NCBI GenBank assembly: GCA_012959785.1
Contig: DUCM01000014.1
Coordinates: 124,001 to 188,000, forward strand
Direction: 5' to 3'
DNA from: Planctomycetota bacterium
GTDB taxonomy: Bacteria > Planctomycetota > UBA1135 > GCA-002686595
Length of the DNA stretch: 64,000 bases
Shown here: one piece after another, positions 36,054 to 44,811 of the stretch
Position numbering within the stretch: position 1 is the first letter of the stretch
Layout of the letters: each line of letters begins with the position of its first letter
Position numbers and translations under genes: made by a program
Notes under the pieces: generated by a model
What the model saw: the letters and a program-made list of their open reading frames with translations, nothing else
Database searches by the model: none
What the model was told of the DNA's origin: nothing

Positions 36054-37433
36054 TCAGCGGGAATTGTGGGGGCGGACTTCGGCTTGGGCCCAGGCCTCTG
36101 GGTTCGGAGGCAGATCGCGGCCCGTGAGGGCCTTGAGGGCCTCCCAGGCGGCCAAAGGGGCGCTTTTCGAGTCGTGGAGAAGGGCTTGGCGTAGGGGCTC
36201 GAGGGCCACCGGCGAGCGCAAGGCGCAGAGGGCCGCGCAGGCTTGGGCCACGAGAAAACCCTCCTCGCAGTTGAGTACAAGGGCGATCTCCTCGGAGATA
36301 GCGTGGCGGAAGTGGTTGTGCCCCGAGAGTTGGCGCAGGCCGCGCGAAATCTCGGTTGGGTCGCTGCTGCGCAGAGCCTCGAAGGCCGTGCGCGCTTCAA
36401 GGCTCCACCAGGCTAGCTCGCGCCGGTGCCAGCGGCTCCAGCGCTCCGGTCCCGAGCCGAGGCGTTCATTGGTGATGCGTTCCAGGGCCCAGAGGGCGTT
36501 GTCTGCCACGCCACCATTCTCATCACTCAAGAGGCCGATCAGACGCGGAACGCTGTTGAATAGCTCCAACCGGCCTGCGACCAAAGCGGCTTCGCGCCGC
36601 AGGGCGGATCGAGTCGACGAGAGGAAGCTGTCCACGCGCCGCTCGAGTTCAATTGTAGGCTGCGAGCCACTCGTGATTGTCACGCGGCCAAGCTCAGCGA
36701 GGATCAGAAGATCCAGCTCGGGTTTCTCACTCAGGACCCACAAGAGAAAGTCGAGGGTCTCCGTCGAAGGCGCCCTGCCTGCGGCTCGAACGATGCTCTG
36801 GACAAGCCCCGGGTGACCATCAGTGACGTGTTCTTCCAGGCTCAACGCTTCATTTGGGTGGGCTCGCAGGCGCGCCGAGAGGGTTTGCTCGAGGGCTTTG
36901 ACTGCCGCTCGATGGGGTCGTTGCTCCTTGGACTTGGGGCTGGCTAGCCGCGCGGCCCGACTGCATCCGTCGCTACCGGGCGCGGTTTCAAGAATCTCCA
37001 GGCCCAACTTCAGGTGCAGGATGTCTTGACGCGAAAGCTCTGTGATGGGATTCACATGTTCCGAGACCCACTCGGGAATCTCGTCCAGGGCCCGCGCGAT
37101 GGCGCGAGCCTTGGATCTATCGAGGACGGTGCCCTCCAAAGCGCTGCCCTCCAAAGCGCTGCCCTCCAAAGCGTAGTCGGCGAGCTCTTCCTGGAGTTCG
37201 GCAAGGGCTTGTGGTCCGCTGCGCACGAGAGCCGCGAGCAGAGTCTCGGCAGAGATCCTGGGCGCATCTTCAAGTTCGAAGAGCACGCGCTCCATGCCAA
37301 CCTGGAAATTGGATTCCGGGTCATCAGCCAGAGCTCCGCTCAGGAGAGCGAGGCAGCCCGTGAGACTCCAAGCCACTCGTCGTAGTTGGGAGACAGCCGT
37401 GGCTAGCCTGGGTATCGGGATGGGTTGGATCAC
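36054..37433 (-). CDS. Exported HEAT-repeat protein with a repeated LEGSA segment
   Basis: 459 residues. Hydrophobic N-terminal segment RVAWSLTGCLALLSGALAD looks like a cleavable signal. Most of the remainder is alpha-helical with HEAT-like units (RREAALVAGRLELFNSVPRLIGLLSDENGGVADNALWALERIT, LVAQACAALCALRSPVALEPLRQALLHDSKSAPLAAWEALKALTG). Residues about 89-102 read LEGSALEGSALEGT, encoded by a 15-base tandem repeat. No enzymatic motif. It lies between the sensor operon (21-base gap) and the minor-pilin genes (8-base gap) on the same strand, so it may be co-transcribed with either. Function unknown. Confidence 0.82.
   Translation of the reverse strand: MIQPIPIPRLATAVSQLRRVAWSLTGCLALLSGALADDPESNFQVGMERVLFELEDAPRISAETLLAALVRSGPQALAELQEELADYALEGSALEGSALEGTVLDRSKARAIARALDEIPEWVSEHVNPITELSRQDILHLKLGLEILETAPGSDGCSRAARLASPKSKEQRPHRAAVKALEQTLSARLRAHPNEALSLEEHVTDGHPGLVQSIVRAAGRAPSTETLDFLLWVLSEKPELDLLILAELGRVTITSGSQPTIELERRVDSFLSSTRSALRREAALVAGRLELFNSVPRLIGLLSDENGGVADNALWALERITNERLGSGPERWSRWHRRELAWWSLEARTAFEALRSSDPTEISRGLRQLSGHNHFRHAISEEIALVLNCEEGFLVAQACAALCALRSPVALEPLRQALLHDSKSAPLAAWEALKALTGRDLPPNPEAWAQAEVRPHNSR
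37131..37173 (-). repeat. 15-base in-frame tandem repeat (about 2.9 copies)
   Basis: Unit GCCCTCCAAAGCGCT (plus strand) at 37131-37145, 37146-37160 and 13 bases of a third to 37173. As it is a multiple of three, it adds ALEGS units to the HEAT protein without shifting frame. A likely length-variable site. Confidence 0.85.
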
Positions 37434-37441
37434 CGGGGATG

Positions 37442-39160
37442 TCAGTCCTTGTGATCTCTGCCATTGTCGTCGTGGCCACCGTGACCCCTTCGGCGTCGAC
37501 GCCGTTTGCGGCCATGTCCTTCCTCATTCGCATCCTTGTGTTTGCCGTTCTTCTTGGCCTTCCCCTGAGAGCTCTTGGATGGCTTTTTTTTGACGCGCGC
37601 CTTCTTGAGCGTCGCTGGAGCGAACCACTCCTGGCCCTCGTCGCCGATCGAGGCGTCGTCATCCCAAATCACACCGACCACGCTCTGCGCTTCACTCCAA
37701 TCAAAATCAGAGCTCAGGCCACTAAAGTCACGAACTTCGCCCTGGGCGTCAAAGTACTTGACCTTGACATGCGTGTCTTTTGAAGCCACGGCACTGGGAG
37801 TTGGTGTGATGCCGTCGTTAGAGAGTGTGCGTAGCGGATCCCGGCGGATCTTGACCAAGTCGTTGTCTGGCAGCTCCACGATGCGCCAGGCGACCAGTTC
37901 AGGCAGGCTGGCAGAGGTGACTTCGCTGTGCTCAAGAGCCCGGTCAAAGGTCAGGTGGCCGCCAGCCTCCAAGGTCAGGCTGGAGGCCGCCAGGCCACCA
38001 ATCATGTGCAACTCAGAGCGCAATACGATGTCGCTACCAGGCGCATAGAGGTAGCCGAAAAATTGGCCCTCGGCATCGAAAACTACGGGCGGATCGGGGA
38101 TCTGGTCGCCATCGCGGTCCAGCCACTCTGTGCCGTTTGCGAAGAGCACAAAGCCCGTGGGGTCTTCGTCCAGGTTTTCCAGCCAACTGCCTTGAGCTAA
38201 TTCGAGGTACTCTTCGACAAACACGACCACCTGACCGTCGCTCGAATCCACACGCAAACGCGCGCCGTCCTTGAAGCGCAGGTCATCGAAGACCAGTACC
38301 GCCGGCCCTTCGAGGTGCAAGACGCCACCGCTTGCGATTTCGGCGGCCTCGAAACGGGCTTCACCAGGCGGCAGGGCGCCACCTTGGGGGCCGAACTGCC
38401 AGTCGCGGAGCTCGATATTCTCGGGCGGGTCCACGGCGGGCAGGGAGACCTGCTGTGCCAGGGGTCTTGTCGATCCCGTGATGGTCACATCGGCTGACTG
38501 GGAAACCACGCCGTTGGGCCCCGGTTGCACATCACCAAAAATTTGGGTGCCCGGATCCGATCCTTTTTTCGGAGCGCCAAAAGTGCCTTCGAGCGAAACA
38601 TCCCCGCCGGCGCTGAGGCGAGCGCCGCTGCCCGTTGTATCGCCCGCGAGTTGCAGGTCCCGTTGTTCGCTCAAGGCGCCGAGACTCGAGTCGTAGCCGT
38701 CGATGACGGCCCCCTGGCCCACGGTCAAGTTGCCTGCGGCATAGAAGCCGAGACTGCCCAGCTGATCCACTTGGCGGTTCAGAACCAACGACAGCGCGAA
38801 GCGCCCGGTGCCGCACAGGCCAGTGCTGACGAGGCTCACGGAATCGTCTTCAGCGGGAGTGGCCTGCACCCAATAGACGCCATTGGCGTACTGGGCGGGC
38901 TGTTCTTCGCTGCCCACATTGCCACTCCTCCCTTGGGCCAGACAGAAGAAGGCTTCGGATAGACCGGCTTCGGCGATGTAGAGCGCGCGCTTGTTGTCGG
39001 TGGCCTGAAGCTGGCGCCGCGACTGGGCCGTGTGCATTTGCAGCATCACCATGCCCATGCTGGCCACGATCAGTACAAAGAAGACCGAGATTAGGAGCAG
39101 GCTGCCCCGCCGGCTGGCTCGTGCTTGAAGCCGCTTGCTGCTGGTCAAGAGCTGGTTCAT
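37442..39160 (-). CDS. PilX-like type IV pilus assembly / exported protein with very basic tail
   Basis: 572 residues. RRGSLLLISVFFVLIVASMG gives a prepilin-like N-terminal helix with a Gly before the hydrophobic stretch but no Glu at +5, as in PilX proteins. QATDNKRALYIAEAGLSEAFF follows, as typically seen after PilX N-termini. The middle is a long beta-rich domain (repeated V/L-G-N-L, G-D-V-S-L turns) resembling a right-handed helix or polymer-binding fold. The last 55 residues are extremely basic and His-rich (KKARVKKKPSKSSQGKAKK, GRKRRRRRRGHGGHDDNG). Third gene of a minor-pilin operon; its ATG overlaps the previous stop by one base. Confidence 0.82.
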   Translation of the reverse strand: MNQLLTSSKRLQARASRRGSLLLISVFFVLIVASMGMVMLQMHTAQSRRQLQATDNKRALYIAEAGLSEAFFCLAQGRSGNVGSEEQPAQYANGVYWVQATPAEDDSVSLVSTGLCGTGRFALSLVLNRQVDQLGSLGFYAAGNLTVGQGAVIDGYDSSLGALSEQRDLQLAGDTTGSGARLSAGGDVSLEGTFGAPKKGSDPGTQIFGDVQPGPNGVVSQSADVTITGSTRPLAQQVSLPAVDPPENIELRDWQFGPQGGALPPGEARFEAAEIASGGVLHLEGPAVLVFDDLRFKDGARLRVDSSDGQVVVFVEEYLELAQGSWLENLDEDPTGFVLFANGTEWLDRDGDQIPDPPVVFDAEGQFFGYLYAPGSDIVLRSELHMIGGLAASSLTLEAGGHLTFDRALEHSEVTSASLPELVAWRIVELPDNDLVKIRRDPLRTLSNDGITPTPSAVASKDTHVKVKYFDAQGEVRDFSGLSSDFDWSEAQSVVGVIWDDDASIGDEGQEWFAPATLKKARVKKKPSKSSQGKAKKNGKHKDANEEGHGRKRRRRRRGHGGHDDNGRDHKD

Positions 39161-39759
39161 CAGTTTCTACAGGTGACTCTGCGGCTGCGCGTCCGCGTGT
39201 ATTCGGTGCCCTGACCGTCCGTACGCCGGAGAGTCAGTCGCACCGTGATCTGGTTGGCGCTCCTGTCAAAGGCCAGGCCTTCTTCATCGGCAATGCCATT
39301 GCCGTTGTCATCGAGGCCGTTGGCGAGTTCGCCTTCGAGTAATTTGGGCACATGGCGTGTCCAGATGGCCTGCATCTCCTCGGGCGTGTCCGGGTCTCGT
39401 TTCCAGATCACCAGACCTTCGGGCAGGTCAAATTCAATGCGTTCGGGCGTTCCCATGATGGGTTCGCCAGCCACCGCATCGATCACAATCTCGTAGTCGA
39501 TAGAGGACACGAAGCTCGGTGCCATCAAGACCTCGTCCAAACGGTCAACGCTGGTGGACATGATCGCCAGCGCGATGCGGTCCATGGTTCGGTCCGCCCG
39601 GTCTTCGAGGGTTGTGGAGAAGATGCTCGACTCATAGGCACCCGTGGTTGCGCGCTGCACCATGGCGATGTTGCCGAGCAGCATGGCTGTGACCGTCAAG
39701 GCGATCACGACTTCCAGCAAGCTGGAACCTGTCTTGGCACCAAACCCAACACGACTCAC
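39160..39759 (-). CDS. PilW-like minor pilin / prepilin-type protein
   Basis: 199 residues. FGAKTGSSLLEVVIALTVTA contains a prepilin peptidase site (G then SSLLE, Glu at +5) followed by a hydrophobic helix. The soluble part has no Cys pair except near the C-terminus (RRVTCRN). It includes an acidic possible Ca2+-binding run LDDNGNGIADEEG (about residues 151-163). Part of a pseudopilin/minor pilin set with the genes on both sides (ATGA overlap with the upstream one, TGATG with the downstream one). Probably a component of a type IV pilus or type II secretion pseudopilus tip. Confidence 0.82.
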   Translation of the reverse strand: MSRVGFGAKTGSSLLEVVIALTVTAMLLGNIAMVQRATTGAYESSIFSTTLEDRADRTMDRIALAIMSTSVDRLDEVLMAPSFVSSIDYEIVIDAVAGEPIMGTPERIEFDLPEGLVIWKRDPDTPEEMQAIWTRHVPKLLEGELANGLDDNGNGIADEEGLAFDRSANQITVRLTLRRTDGQGTEYTRTRSRRVTCRN

Positions 39760-40397
39760 TTGCCCCTCCGGATGTCTGCCAACATCGTGTCGAGCTTGAA
39801 CTCAGAGCGCCCTCCGGTTCCCTGCCAGCGAATCCGGACCTGCACGGGCAAGACGAGATAGTCGCCGCTGTGGTCGCTGTCATCGATGCGTAGATCACCG
39901 TTGAGATCGCGCGGTAAACCGAGGTTCGTATCGCGTTCGTTCTCAAGCAGCAGGGTGGCGCTGCCCGGCATCAAAACCTCACCGACAAAACCGTCAGTGT
40001 CGTCACCGAGAGGCCTCAGACCTTCCACGGCGAAGTGTGCGCCAGGCGCCAGGGGGCCTCCTTCGTGGTCGTCTTCTTCGCTGTCGTTAAACATCCAAAA
40101 GACATCACGAAAGTCCACATTGTGCAGATCCTCAAGAATCGCCCGGGCAGCCTCCACGGCCACCTGGCGTTCGCGTTTGATGCGATTGTGCTGCATTGTC
40201 GCAGAGATCGTGCTGGTCAACATGCCGCAGCAAATTGTCAGGATGACCATGGAGATCATGGTCTCGAGCATGGTCATGCCGCACTTCTGTGAGGAAATAC
40301 CTCTTGCGGGGCAAGAGCCCAAAGCGCGCAGCTTTGGCTTCCCGGAAAGGCCCCAGGGCCGATTTCCATGGCGTGCTATAGATAGGAATACTCGCAT
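39756..40397 (-). CDS. PilV-like prepilin-type protein; start uncertain
   Basis: 213 residues if it begins at the ATG at 40397. The prepilin cleavage site is CGMTMLETMISMVILTICCG (Gly, then Glu at +5). The mature part is acidic with DSEEDDHEG and a dockerin-like acidic loop RDLNGDLRIDDSDHSG. The leader before the Gly would be about 40 residues from 40397, or longer from a TTG at 40427; both are long for a type IV leader. A shorter leader beginning at a non-ATG codon near 40300 is possible. First gene of the three-gene minor pilin operon. Confidence 0.75.
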   Translation of the reverse strand: MRVFLSIARHGNRPWGLSGKPKLRALGSCPARGISSQKCGMTMLETMISMVILTICCGMLTSTISATMQHNRIKRERQVAVEAARAILEDLHNVDFRDVFWMFNDSEEDDHEGGPLAPGAHFAVEGLRPLGDDTDGFVGEVLMPGSATLLLENERDTNLGLPRDLNGDLRIDDSDHSGDYLVLPVQVRIRWQGTGGRSEFKLDTMLADIRRGK

Positions 40398-40529
40398 GGC
40401 TCGAGGACGCACTTTTCGTTGCGGCAAGGCAGGGGATACTGCTCCCGCATTCGTGTTAGCCCGATACCTTTTCGCCCGCCCCCGTTAGGTTCCTTGAACC
40501 CGCGCGGGGAAAATATTTCCAGATGCGGG

Positions 40530-41585
40530 CTAGGGCCCGGTAAAGCCCACATCGAGGTGCATTTCTCCAGCACGCTTGGGCAAGACGAGGAGCACCTGAC
40601 CGCCAGAGTTCTTCTTATCGCTGGCCATGGCCGCGAATAGATCGGGAGCCGAAAGCGTCAAGCCGTAGCGGCTCTCGAGGTCTGCGAGAGAACTCGGCAG
40701 GCCGAGGGCTTGGGCGAGCTGGGCCACTCTTTCGGGCAGGTCGGCATCTTCGAGCAGGCTGCTTTCAGCGGCCTGTCGCAAAGCCATGGCGATACCTGCC
40801 GCCACCGCCACGCCGTGGGGCACGCGGCCATAACCAGCGCAGAGTTCGATGGCATGGCCGAAGGTGTGACCGAGGTTGAGCTGTTTGCGCGGCCCCTGTT
40901 CGAGGGGGTCCGCTGCGACGACTCGAGCCTTGAGGGCCGCCGATCGAAGAACCACCTGTTCGGTGGCCTCGGGCTCGCGCGCACGCAGCTTGGAGGCGAG
41001 GGCTTCGAGGGCCGCGAGGTCCCCTTCGCCGGAGAGCAGTGCGCTTTTTAAAACTTCGCCGAGGCCAGAAACGAACTCCTGTTCGGGCAAGGTCTCCAGG
41101 GTCGCCATATCGGCGAAGACAGCCCTCGGTTGATGGAACGCACCGGCCAGATTCTTGCCGCTCTTGAGGTTGACTGCGGTCTTGCCGCCCACCGAGGCAT
41201 CAACCTGGGCCAAGAGCGTTGTGGGGCACTGCACGAAGTCGATACCGCGCTTGTAGAGGGCCGCCGCGAGGCCGGTCAAGTCGCCCAGAACACCGCCGCC
41301 GAGGGCCACGAGGCAGCCTTCGCGATCCAGTTGCAAACGCGCGAGGTCCTCGAGGACTCGTTCGAGGGTGGCAAAGGATTTGGAAGCCTCGCCGGGCTGG
41401 ATCGATATTACCGGTGCCTCTGCCAGCGCCCCCAGGCGCTCGAGATGCAGGGCTTCCACCGTGGCATCGACGAGCACCACCACCTTCGAGTAGCAGTCCG
41501 TGTGTCCAGCCACTTCGGACAACACACCCGCACCCACATGTACCAGATAGGCCGGATCTGTCTCGACGCGCAGGGAGCGGGTCAT
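40530..41585 (-). CDS. aroB: 3-dehydroquinate synthase
   Basis: 351 residues. Second step of the shikimate pathway: converts DAHP to 3-dehydroquinate using NAD+ and a divalent metal. Conserved blocks seen: GGGVLGDLTGLAAALYKRGI (NAD site), PTTLLAQVDASVGGKTAVN, GKNLAGAFHQPRAV, GLGEVLKSALL, then metal-binding LNLGHTFGHAIE and VPHGVAVAAGIAMA. Length is typical. The ATG overlaps the stop of the upstream membrane protein by four bases, so aroB is the distal gene of a PuuD-like amidase / unknown / aroB operon. No other shikimate genes are in the window. Confidence 0.97.
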   Translation of the reverse strand: MTRSLRVETDPAYLVHVGAGVLSEVAGHTDCYSKVVVLVDATVEALHLERLGALAEAPVISIQPGEASKSFATLERVLEDLARLQLDREGCLVALGGGVLGDLTGLAAALYKRGIDFVQCPTTLLAQVDASVGGKTAVNLKSGKNLAGAFHQPRAVFADMATLETLPEQEFVSGLGEVLKSALLSGEGDLAALEALASKLRAREPEATEQVVLRSAALKARVVAADPLEQGPRKQLNLGHTFGHAIELCAGYGRVPHGVAVAAGIAMALRQAAESSLLEDADLPERVAQLAQALGLPSSLADLESRYGLTLSAPDLFAAMASDKKNSGGQVLLVLPKRAGEMHLDVGFTGP

Positions 41586-42967
41586 CCTTGCGGTTCTTGA
41601 GCCGCCTCGGCGCTCACGCGGCGGCGTTCTTGTTTCCGGCGCACGAGATCGCGTTGCAGGGCCACGGATTTTTTCTTGTCCCGCAGGAGCAGGACGGGGA
41701 AAAGCGCCAGGAGGAGCAAGGTGATTCCCATCACACCGTACATCAGGTTCTGAGCCGTGTGGTTTTCCACAGGGATGAACGCTTCGAGTTCGCTGAGCAC
41801 AAAATAGGGCGCCTGGCGCGTGCCACCATCGCGCGGCTCGTAGTTGAAGTTCTTCAGGAAGAAGCCCTTGGCCGTCAGGAGCTCGACCTTCTCGAAACTC
41901 TCCATGTTGGCCGGCATGATGAACTTGATTACGCCGGCCTGGTTGGCCCAGGACCAGTTGCCGATCCAGCCCGTGGTGACGCGACCGAGGCGCAAGGGGT
42001 TCTCGCCGGGGCTTTCGGTCCAGATACCCATGTTTTTGCTGATCGGGATGCGGATTGGACGGCCGCGGTAGGCCGCACCGTTCTTGATCAGCTTGACCAT
42101 CAAATCATTGTCGAGTTCGAGGGTCTCTTCGTCGTCCCAGGCGATGTTTTTTGCCTCGGCCGCCGCGTAGTTCATGAGCAGCCACTGAGCATCGAACACC
42201 GCACCATCGAGGCCACTAGACTGCCTGGCGCTGTCATCGGTGATTAGCGCCAGGCGCCCCGCCAGCATCGCGGAATCATGGGGTTCGCTGGGCGGATAGG
42301 AGCGCACGCCGCGGGAGCCGACAAAGAGCGGGCCTTCGGCCCATTCGCCATCTGTGCCTTCCCGGGAGAAGAGTTTGAGGAACAGGCCATCGATGCGCAG
42401 AAAGTTGTCGAGGGCCGGTTCGCCCGCCATCTCGCTCACGATGAAGTGCGCGATCTCGCCGGTGGGCGCCACCAGCCAACCTCGGTACTCGGAGCTGCCG
42501 TCCTTGCGCTTGCGTTTCTTGATGTCTCCCAGGTAGCCACGGATGCGGAAGGGCACGGCGCGGAAACCCTCCGGGCATTCATCGATGTAGCCGCGTCGCT
42601 TGAGGGTCAGGTCCTCTACGCCCAGGGCTTCGAATTGGGCGTCACTGAGCCCACGGGTGTAGGCGATGTAGGGGTCGAGTACCTCGGCTGGCAAAAGCAC
42701 GCGGTCTTCGGGCCGCGTGTCGAGGATTTTGGCGGCGATTTTCTCGGCGGCCGGAAACTCGGGTACGACGATCGTTTCGGTGAACTCCGGCTCCACCTCG
42801 ATGCTCCCTTGCTGAGCGTCATCGTGTTTCTGCTTCTGGAACTCGGCTGTGACAAAGGCGCCCACCACCATGGCGAGCAAGATGCCCATGGCGATCATCT
42901 TGTTGCGTTCGTTCCCGTGCAGTCCAGCAGACGGAGGCTCGGGCGGAGAAAATTGGACATCTTTCAT
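41582..42967 (-). CDS. Uncharacterised two-pass membrane protein between an amidase and aroB
   Basis: 461 residues from the ATG at 42967, which overlaps the amidase stop by four bases. A transmembrane segment is at about 23-42 (MIAMGILLAMVVGAFVTAEF), then a large soluble, probably extracytoplasmic domain of about 370 residues rich in beta-strand and acidic surface. A second transmembrane helix near 410-432 (YGVMGITLLLLALFPVLLL) is followed by a basic cytosolic tail (RDKKKSVALQRDLVRRKQER). I recognise no domain or catalytic motif. Conserved position in an operon with a glutamine amidotransferase-like hydrolase and aroB is the only clue; function unknown. Confidence 0.82.
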   Translation of the reverse strand: MKDVQFSPPEPPSAGLHGNERNKMIAMGILLAMVVGAFVTAEFQKQKHDDAQQGSIEVEPEFTETIVVPEFPAAEKIAAKILDTRPEDRVLLPAEVLDPYIAYTRGLSDAQFEALGVEDLTLKRRGYIDECPEGFRAVPFRIRGYLGDIKKRKRKDGSSEYRGWLVAPTGEIAHFIVSEMAGEPALDNFLRIDGLFLKLFSREGTDGEWAEGPLFVGSRGVRSYPPSEPHDSAMLAGRLALITDDSARQSSGLDGAVFDAQWLLMNYAAAEAKNIAWDDEETLELDNDLMVKLIKNGAAYRGRPIRIPISKNMGIWTESPGENPLRLGRVTTGWIGNWSWANQAGVIKFIMPANMESFEKVELLTAKGFFLKNFNYEPRDGGTRQAPYFVLSELEAFIPVENHTAQNLMYGVMGITLLLLALFPVLLLRDKKKSVALQRDLVRRKQERRRVSAEAAQEPQG

Positions 42968-43707
42968 GGATGAATTGCCGGCGTGGGGGACGCCTGGGCG
43001 GCACGTGCCGCTGCGGCTGAGACCAGGCCGCGGAAGAGCCCCGCGTGGGGACTCATCGCGGTGGATAGTTCGGGATGCCACTGACAGCCGATGGCGAAGG
43101 GGTGCTCATCGCGTTCGATGGCCTCGATCAGTCCCTCTGCATCCCGGGCGCAAACGCGCCAGGGGGCGGCCACGGATGAGAGTGCCTGGTGGTGTCGTGA
43201 GACGACCATGAGGCTTTCTACCCCGAGGGCGGCCTCCAGTTTCGTACCAGCTTCGACCTGTACGGGGTGTTCAGCGTCGCAACCGTGCTCCTGGCAACCT
43301 GGGCGGTCCTCTGTGATGTGTTGGTACAGGCTGGCGCCTTCCGCGAGGCCCAGGAGTTGCATGCCGTAGCAGATCCCAAGCACCGGCAAGCCGACCTCGA
43401 GGGCAGCCGCGGCGAGGGCAAAGTCCCAGTCCTGTTTGGCGGGCGGGGTCAGGGTGGCAGCCGGGTGTGACGGGCCGCGGCCGATGCGGCTGGTATCGAA
43501 ATCGTCACCGCCGCCGAGCAACAGACCGTCCACGCGATCGAGCAGGGTGCGCAGGTCGCGCGCTCTACCCACTGGCGTGAGGGCCATGGACAGGCCGCCT
43601 GCCGTGTGGATAGATTCGGCGTAGCGCGTGCGCAATTCGAGCTTGGGCTGCTCGTCGCTAGTGAGGCAACCGTTGATCGCGATCAGGGGCAGGCGGCGTG
43701 AGGTCAT
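42964..43707 (-). CDS. Gamma-glutamyl-gamma-aminobutyrate hydrolase family (PuuD-like) amidase
   Basis: 247 residues. Class I glutamine amidotransferase fold of peptidase C26: oxyanion GLLLGGGDDF, nucleophile Cys113 in LGICYGMQLLG, and His/Glu in GCQWHPELS near residue 222. HPVQVEAGTKLE and SRHHQALSSVA match the PuuD branch, which hydrolyses gamma-glutamyl-GABA in polyamine degradation; other gamma-glutamyl amides are possible. The start at 43707 is preferred over 43716 because TAGGAT lies exactly seven bases before it. First gene of the operon leading to aroB. The agmatinase-like gene about 2 kb away could belong to the same polyamine theme, but this is speculative. Confidence 0.88.
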   Translation of the reverse strand: MTSRRLPLIAINGCLTSDEQPKLELRTRYAESIHTAGGLSMALTPVGRARDLRTLLDRVDGLLLGGGDDFDTSRIGRGPSHPAATLTPPAKQDWDFALAAAALEVGLPVLGICYGMQLLGLAEGASLYQHITEDRPGCQEHGCDAEHPVQVEAGTKLEAALGVESLMVVSRHHQALSSVAAPWRVCARDAEGLIEAIERDEHPFAIGCQWHPELSTAMSPHAGLFRGLVSAAAARAAQASPTPAIHP

Positions 43708-43714
43708 CGGCTGC

Positions 43715-43720
43715 ATCCTA
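43715..43720 (-). promoter_or_regulatory. -10-like hexamer TAGGAT, 7 bases before the PuuD-like gene
   Basis: TAGGAT, then GCAGCCG, then ATG on the minus strand. An AGGA inside it could be mistaken for a Shine-Dalgarno sequence, but the spacing repeats that of the other leaderless candidates. Confidence 0.45.
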
Positions 43721-43806
43721 AGCGCGCTCCCATGACCAGTCACCCGTTCGGCCAGGGATCCCACGGTTTATGCCCTCCAAGAAGGGGTTGGGGCGGTTCT
43801 TCGGGC

Positions 43807-43812
43807 TATGAT
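43807..43812 (+). promoter_or_regulatory. -10-like hexamer TATGAT, 8 bases before the antiporter gene
   Basis: TATGAT followed by TCGCGCCA and ATG. It is divergent from the PuuD-like promoter, about 86 bases apart. No Shine-Dalgarno sequence lies between the hexamer and the start. Confidence 0.5.
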
Positions 43813-43820
43813 TCGCGCCA

Positions 43821-44795
43821 ATGACCTTGGTGATCGATCTCTCTGCCCTTCTGCTGGGCTTCTTTTTCCTGGCCAGAGGTTCGGGCTGGCTCGTGGCTGG
43901 CGCCTCGGAAATCGCCGGGCACCTCGGCGTGCGGCCTTTGGTCTTGGGCTTGACCGTGGTGGCTTGGGGCACCTCGCTGCCGGAGGTCTTGGTCTCCGGC
44001 CTCGCCGCCGTCGAAGGCCAGGCGGGCATTGCCCTGGGCAATGTCCTCGGCAGCAATGCGGCCAACATCGGTTTGGTGCTCGGGGCCTGTTCCCTGATCC
44101 TGCCTGGCGTCTTGCACAAACGCCTGGACAGCCGCGAGAGCCTCTGGTTGCTCGCCGCTCTGGGCCTCTTTTGGTGGTGCGCGAAGGATGGCGGATTCTC
44201 GCGGGTGGACGGTGCTTTTCTCCTTTCAGCTCTGTTGATCTACAACTTGCAACTCTTTTGGGAAGCGCGCGAGGCGGCCCTGGGCACCAAGGCACAAGAG
44301 CCTCGCCGCGACACCTGGTTGCAGCGGCACCCGAAGTACGCCGTGGCGATCGGTGGAATCACCCTCGCGCTGGCAGCCCAGGCGGTGATGGTCGGCGCCG
44401 TGGGCCTCGCTCAACGGGCGGGGCTTTCGGATCTAGTCATTGGCCTGACCGTCGTCGCCATCGGAACCTCGCTGCCCGAGCTCGCCGCTGGCTTGTCAGC
44501 GGCGCTTAGGGGCCACGGAGAGCTCTTGATCGGCAATGTCGTGGGCAGCAATGTCTTCAATGTGCTGGGCGTGATCGGCATCGTGGCCTTGATCCACCCC
44601 CTGGGCGGCGCTGCCGACCCCAAGACCGAGGCGATGATCGAGATCAGCTTGGGGCAGGACTTGCCCGTGGTGCTGGCCTTCAGTTTGGCCGCTATTTTTC
44701 TGCCCCTGCTCGCCCCTGGGCGTGGCGGCCGAGCCAAGGGTGCTGTCTTGCTCGGGGGGTGGCTGACCTACACCTTGAGCTTGGTCTGCGGCTGA
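43821..44795 (+). CDS. Calcium/sodium antiporter (CaCA family, YrbG-like)
   Basis: 324 residues with about ten transmembrane helices. Both alpha-repeats are present and inverted-duplicated: VLGLTVVAWGTSLPEVLVSG with LGNVLGSNAANIGLVLG in the first half, and VIGLTVVAIGTSLPELAAGL with IGNVVGSNVFNVLGVIG in the second. The acidic Glu of each GTSLPE and the Asn of GSN bind cations. Exchanges Ca2+ for Na+ (or H+) across the inner membrane. Its stop lies 16 bases before the pseudouridine synthase ATG on the same strand, implying a two-gene transcript. Confidence 0.95.
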   Translation: MTLVIDLSALLLGFFFLARGSGWLVAGASEIAGHLGVRPLVLGLTVVAWGTSLPEVLVSGLAAVEGQAGIALGNVLGSNAANIGLVLGACSLILPGVLHKRLDSRESLWLLAALGLFWWCAKDGGFSRVDGAFLLSALLIYNLQLFWEAREAALGTKAQEPRRDTWLQRHPKYAVAIGGITLALAAQAVMVGAVGLAQRAGLSDLVIGLTVVAIGTSLPELAAGLSAALRGHGELLIGNVVGSNVFNVLGVIGIVALIHPLGGAADPKTEAMIEISLGQDLPVVLAFSLAAIFLPLLAPGRGGRAKGAVLLGGWLTYTLSLVCG

Positions 44796-44811
44796 TGAGG
44801 AGACCATCTTG

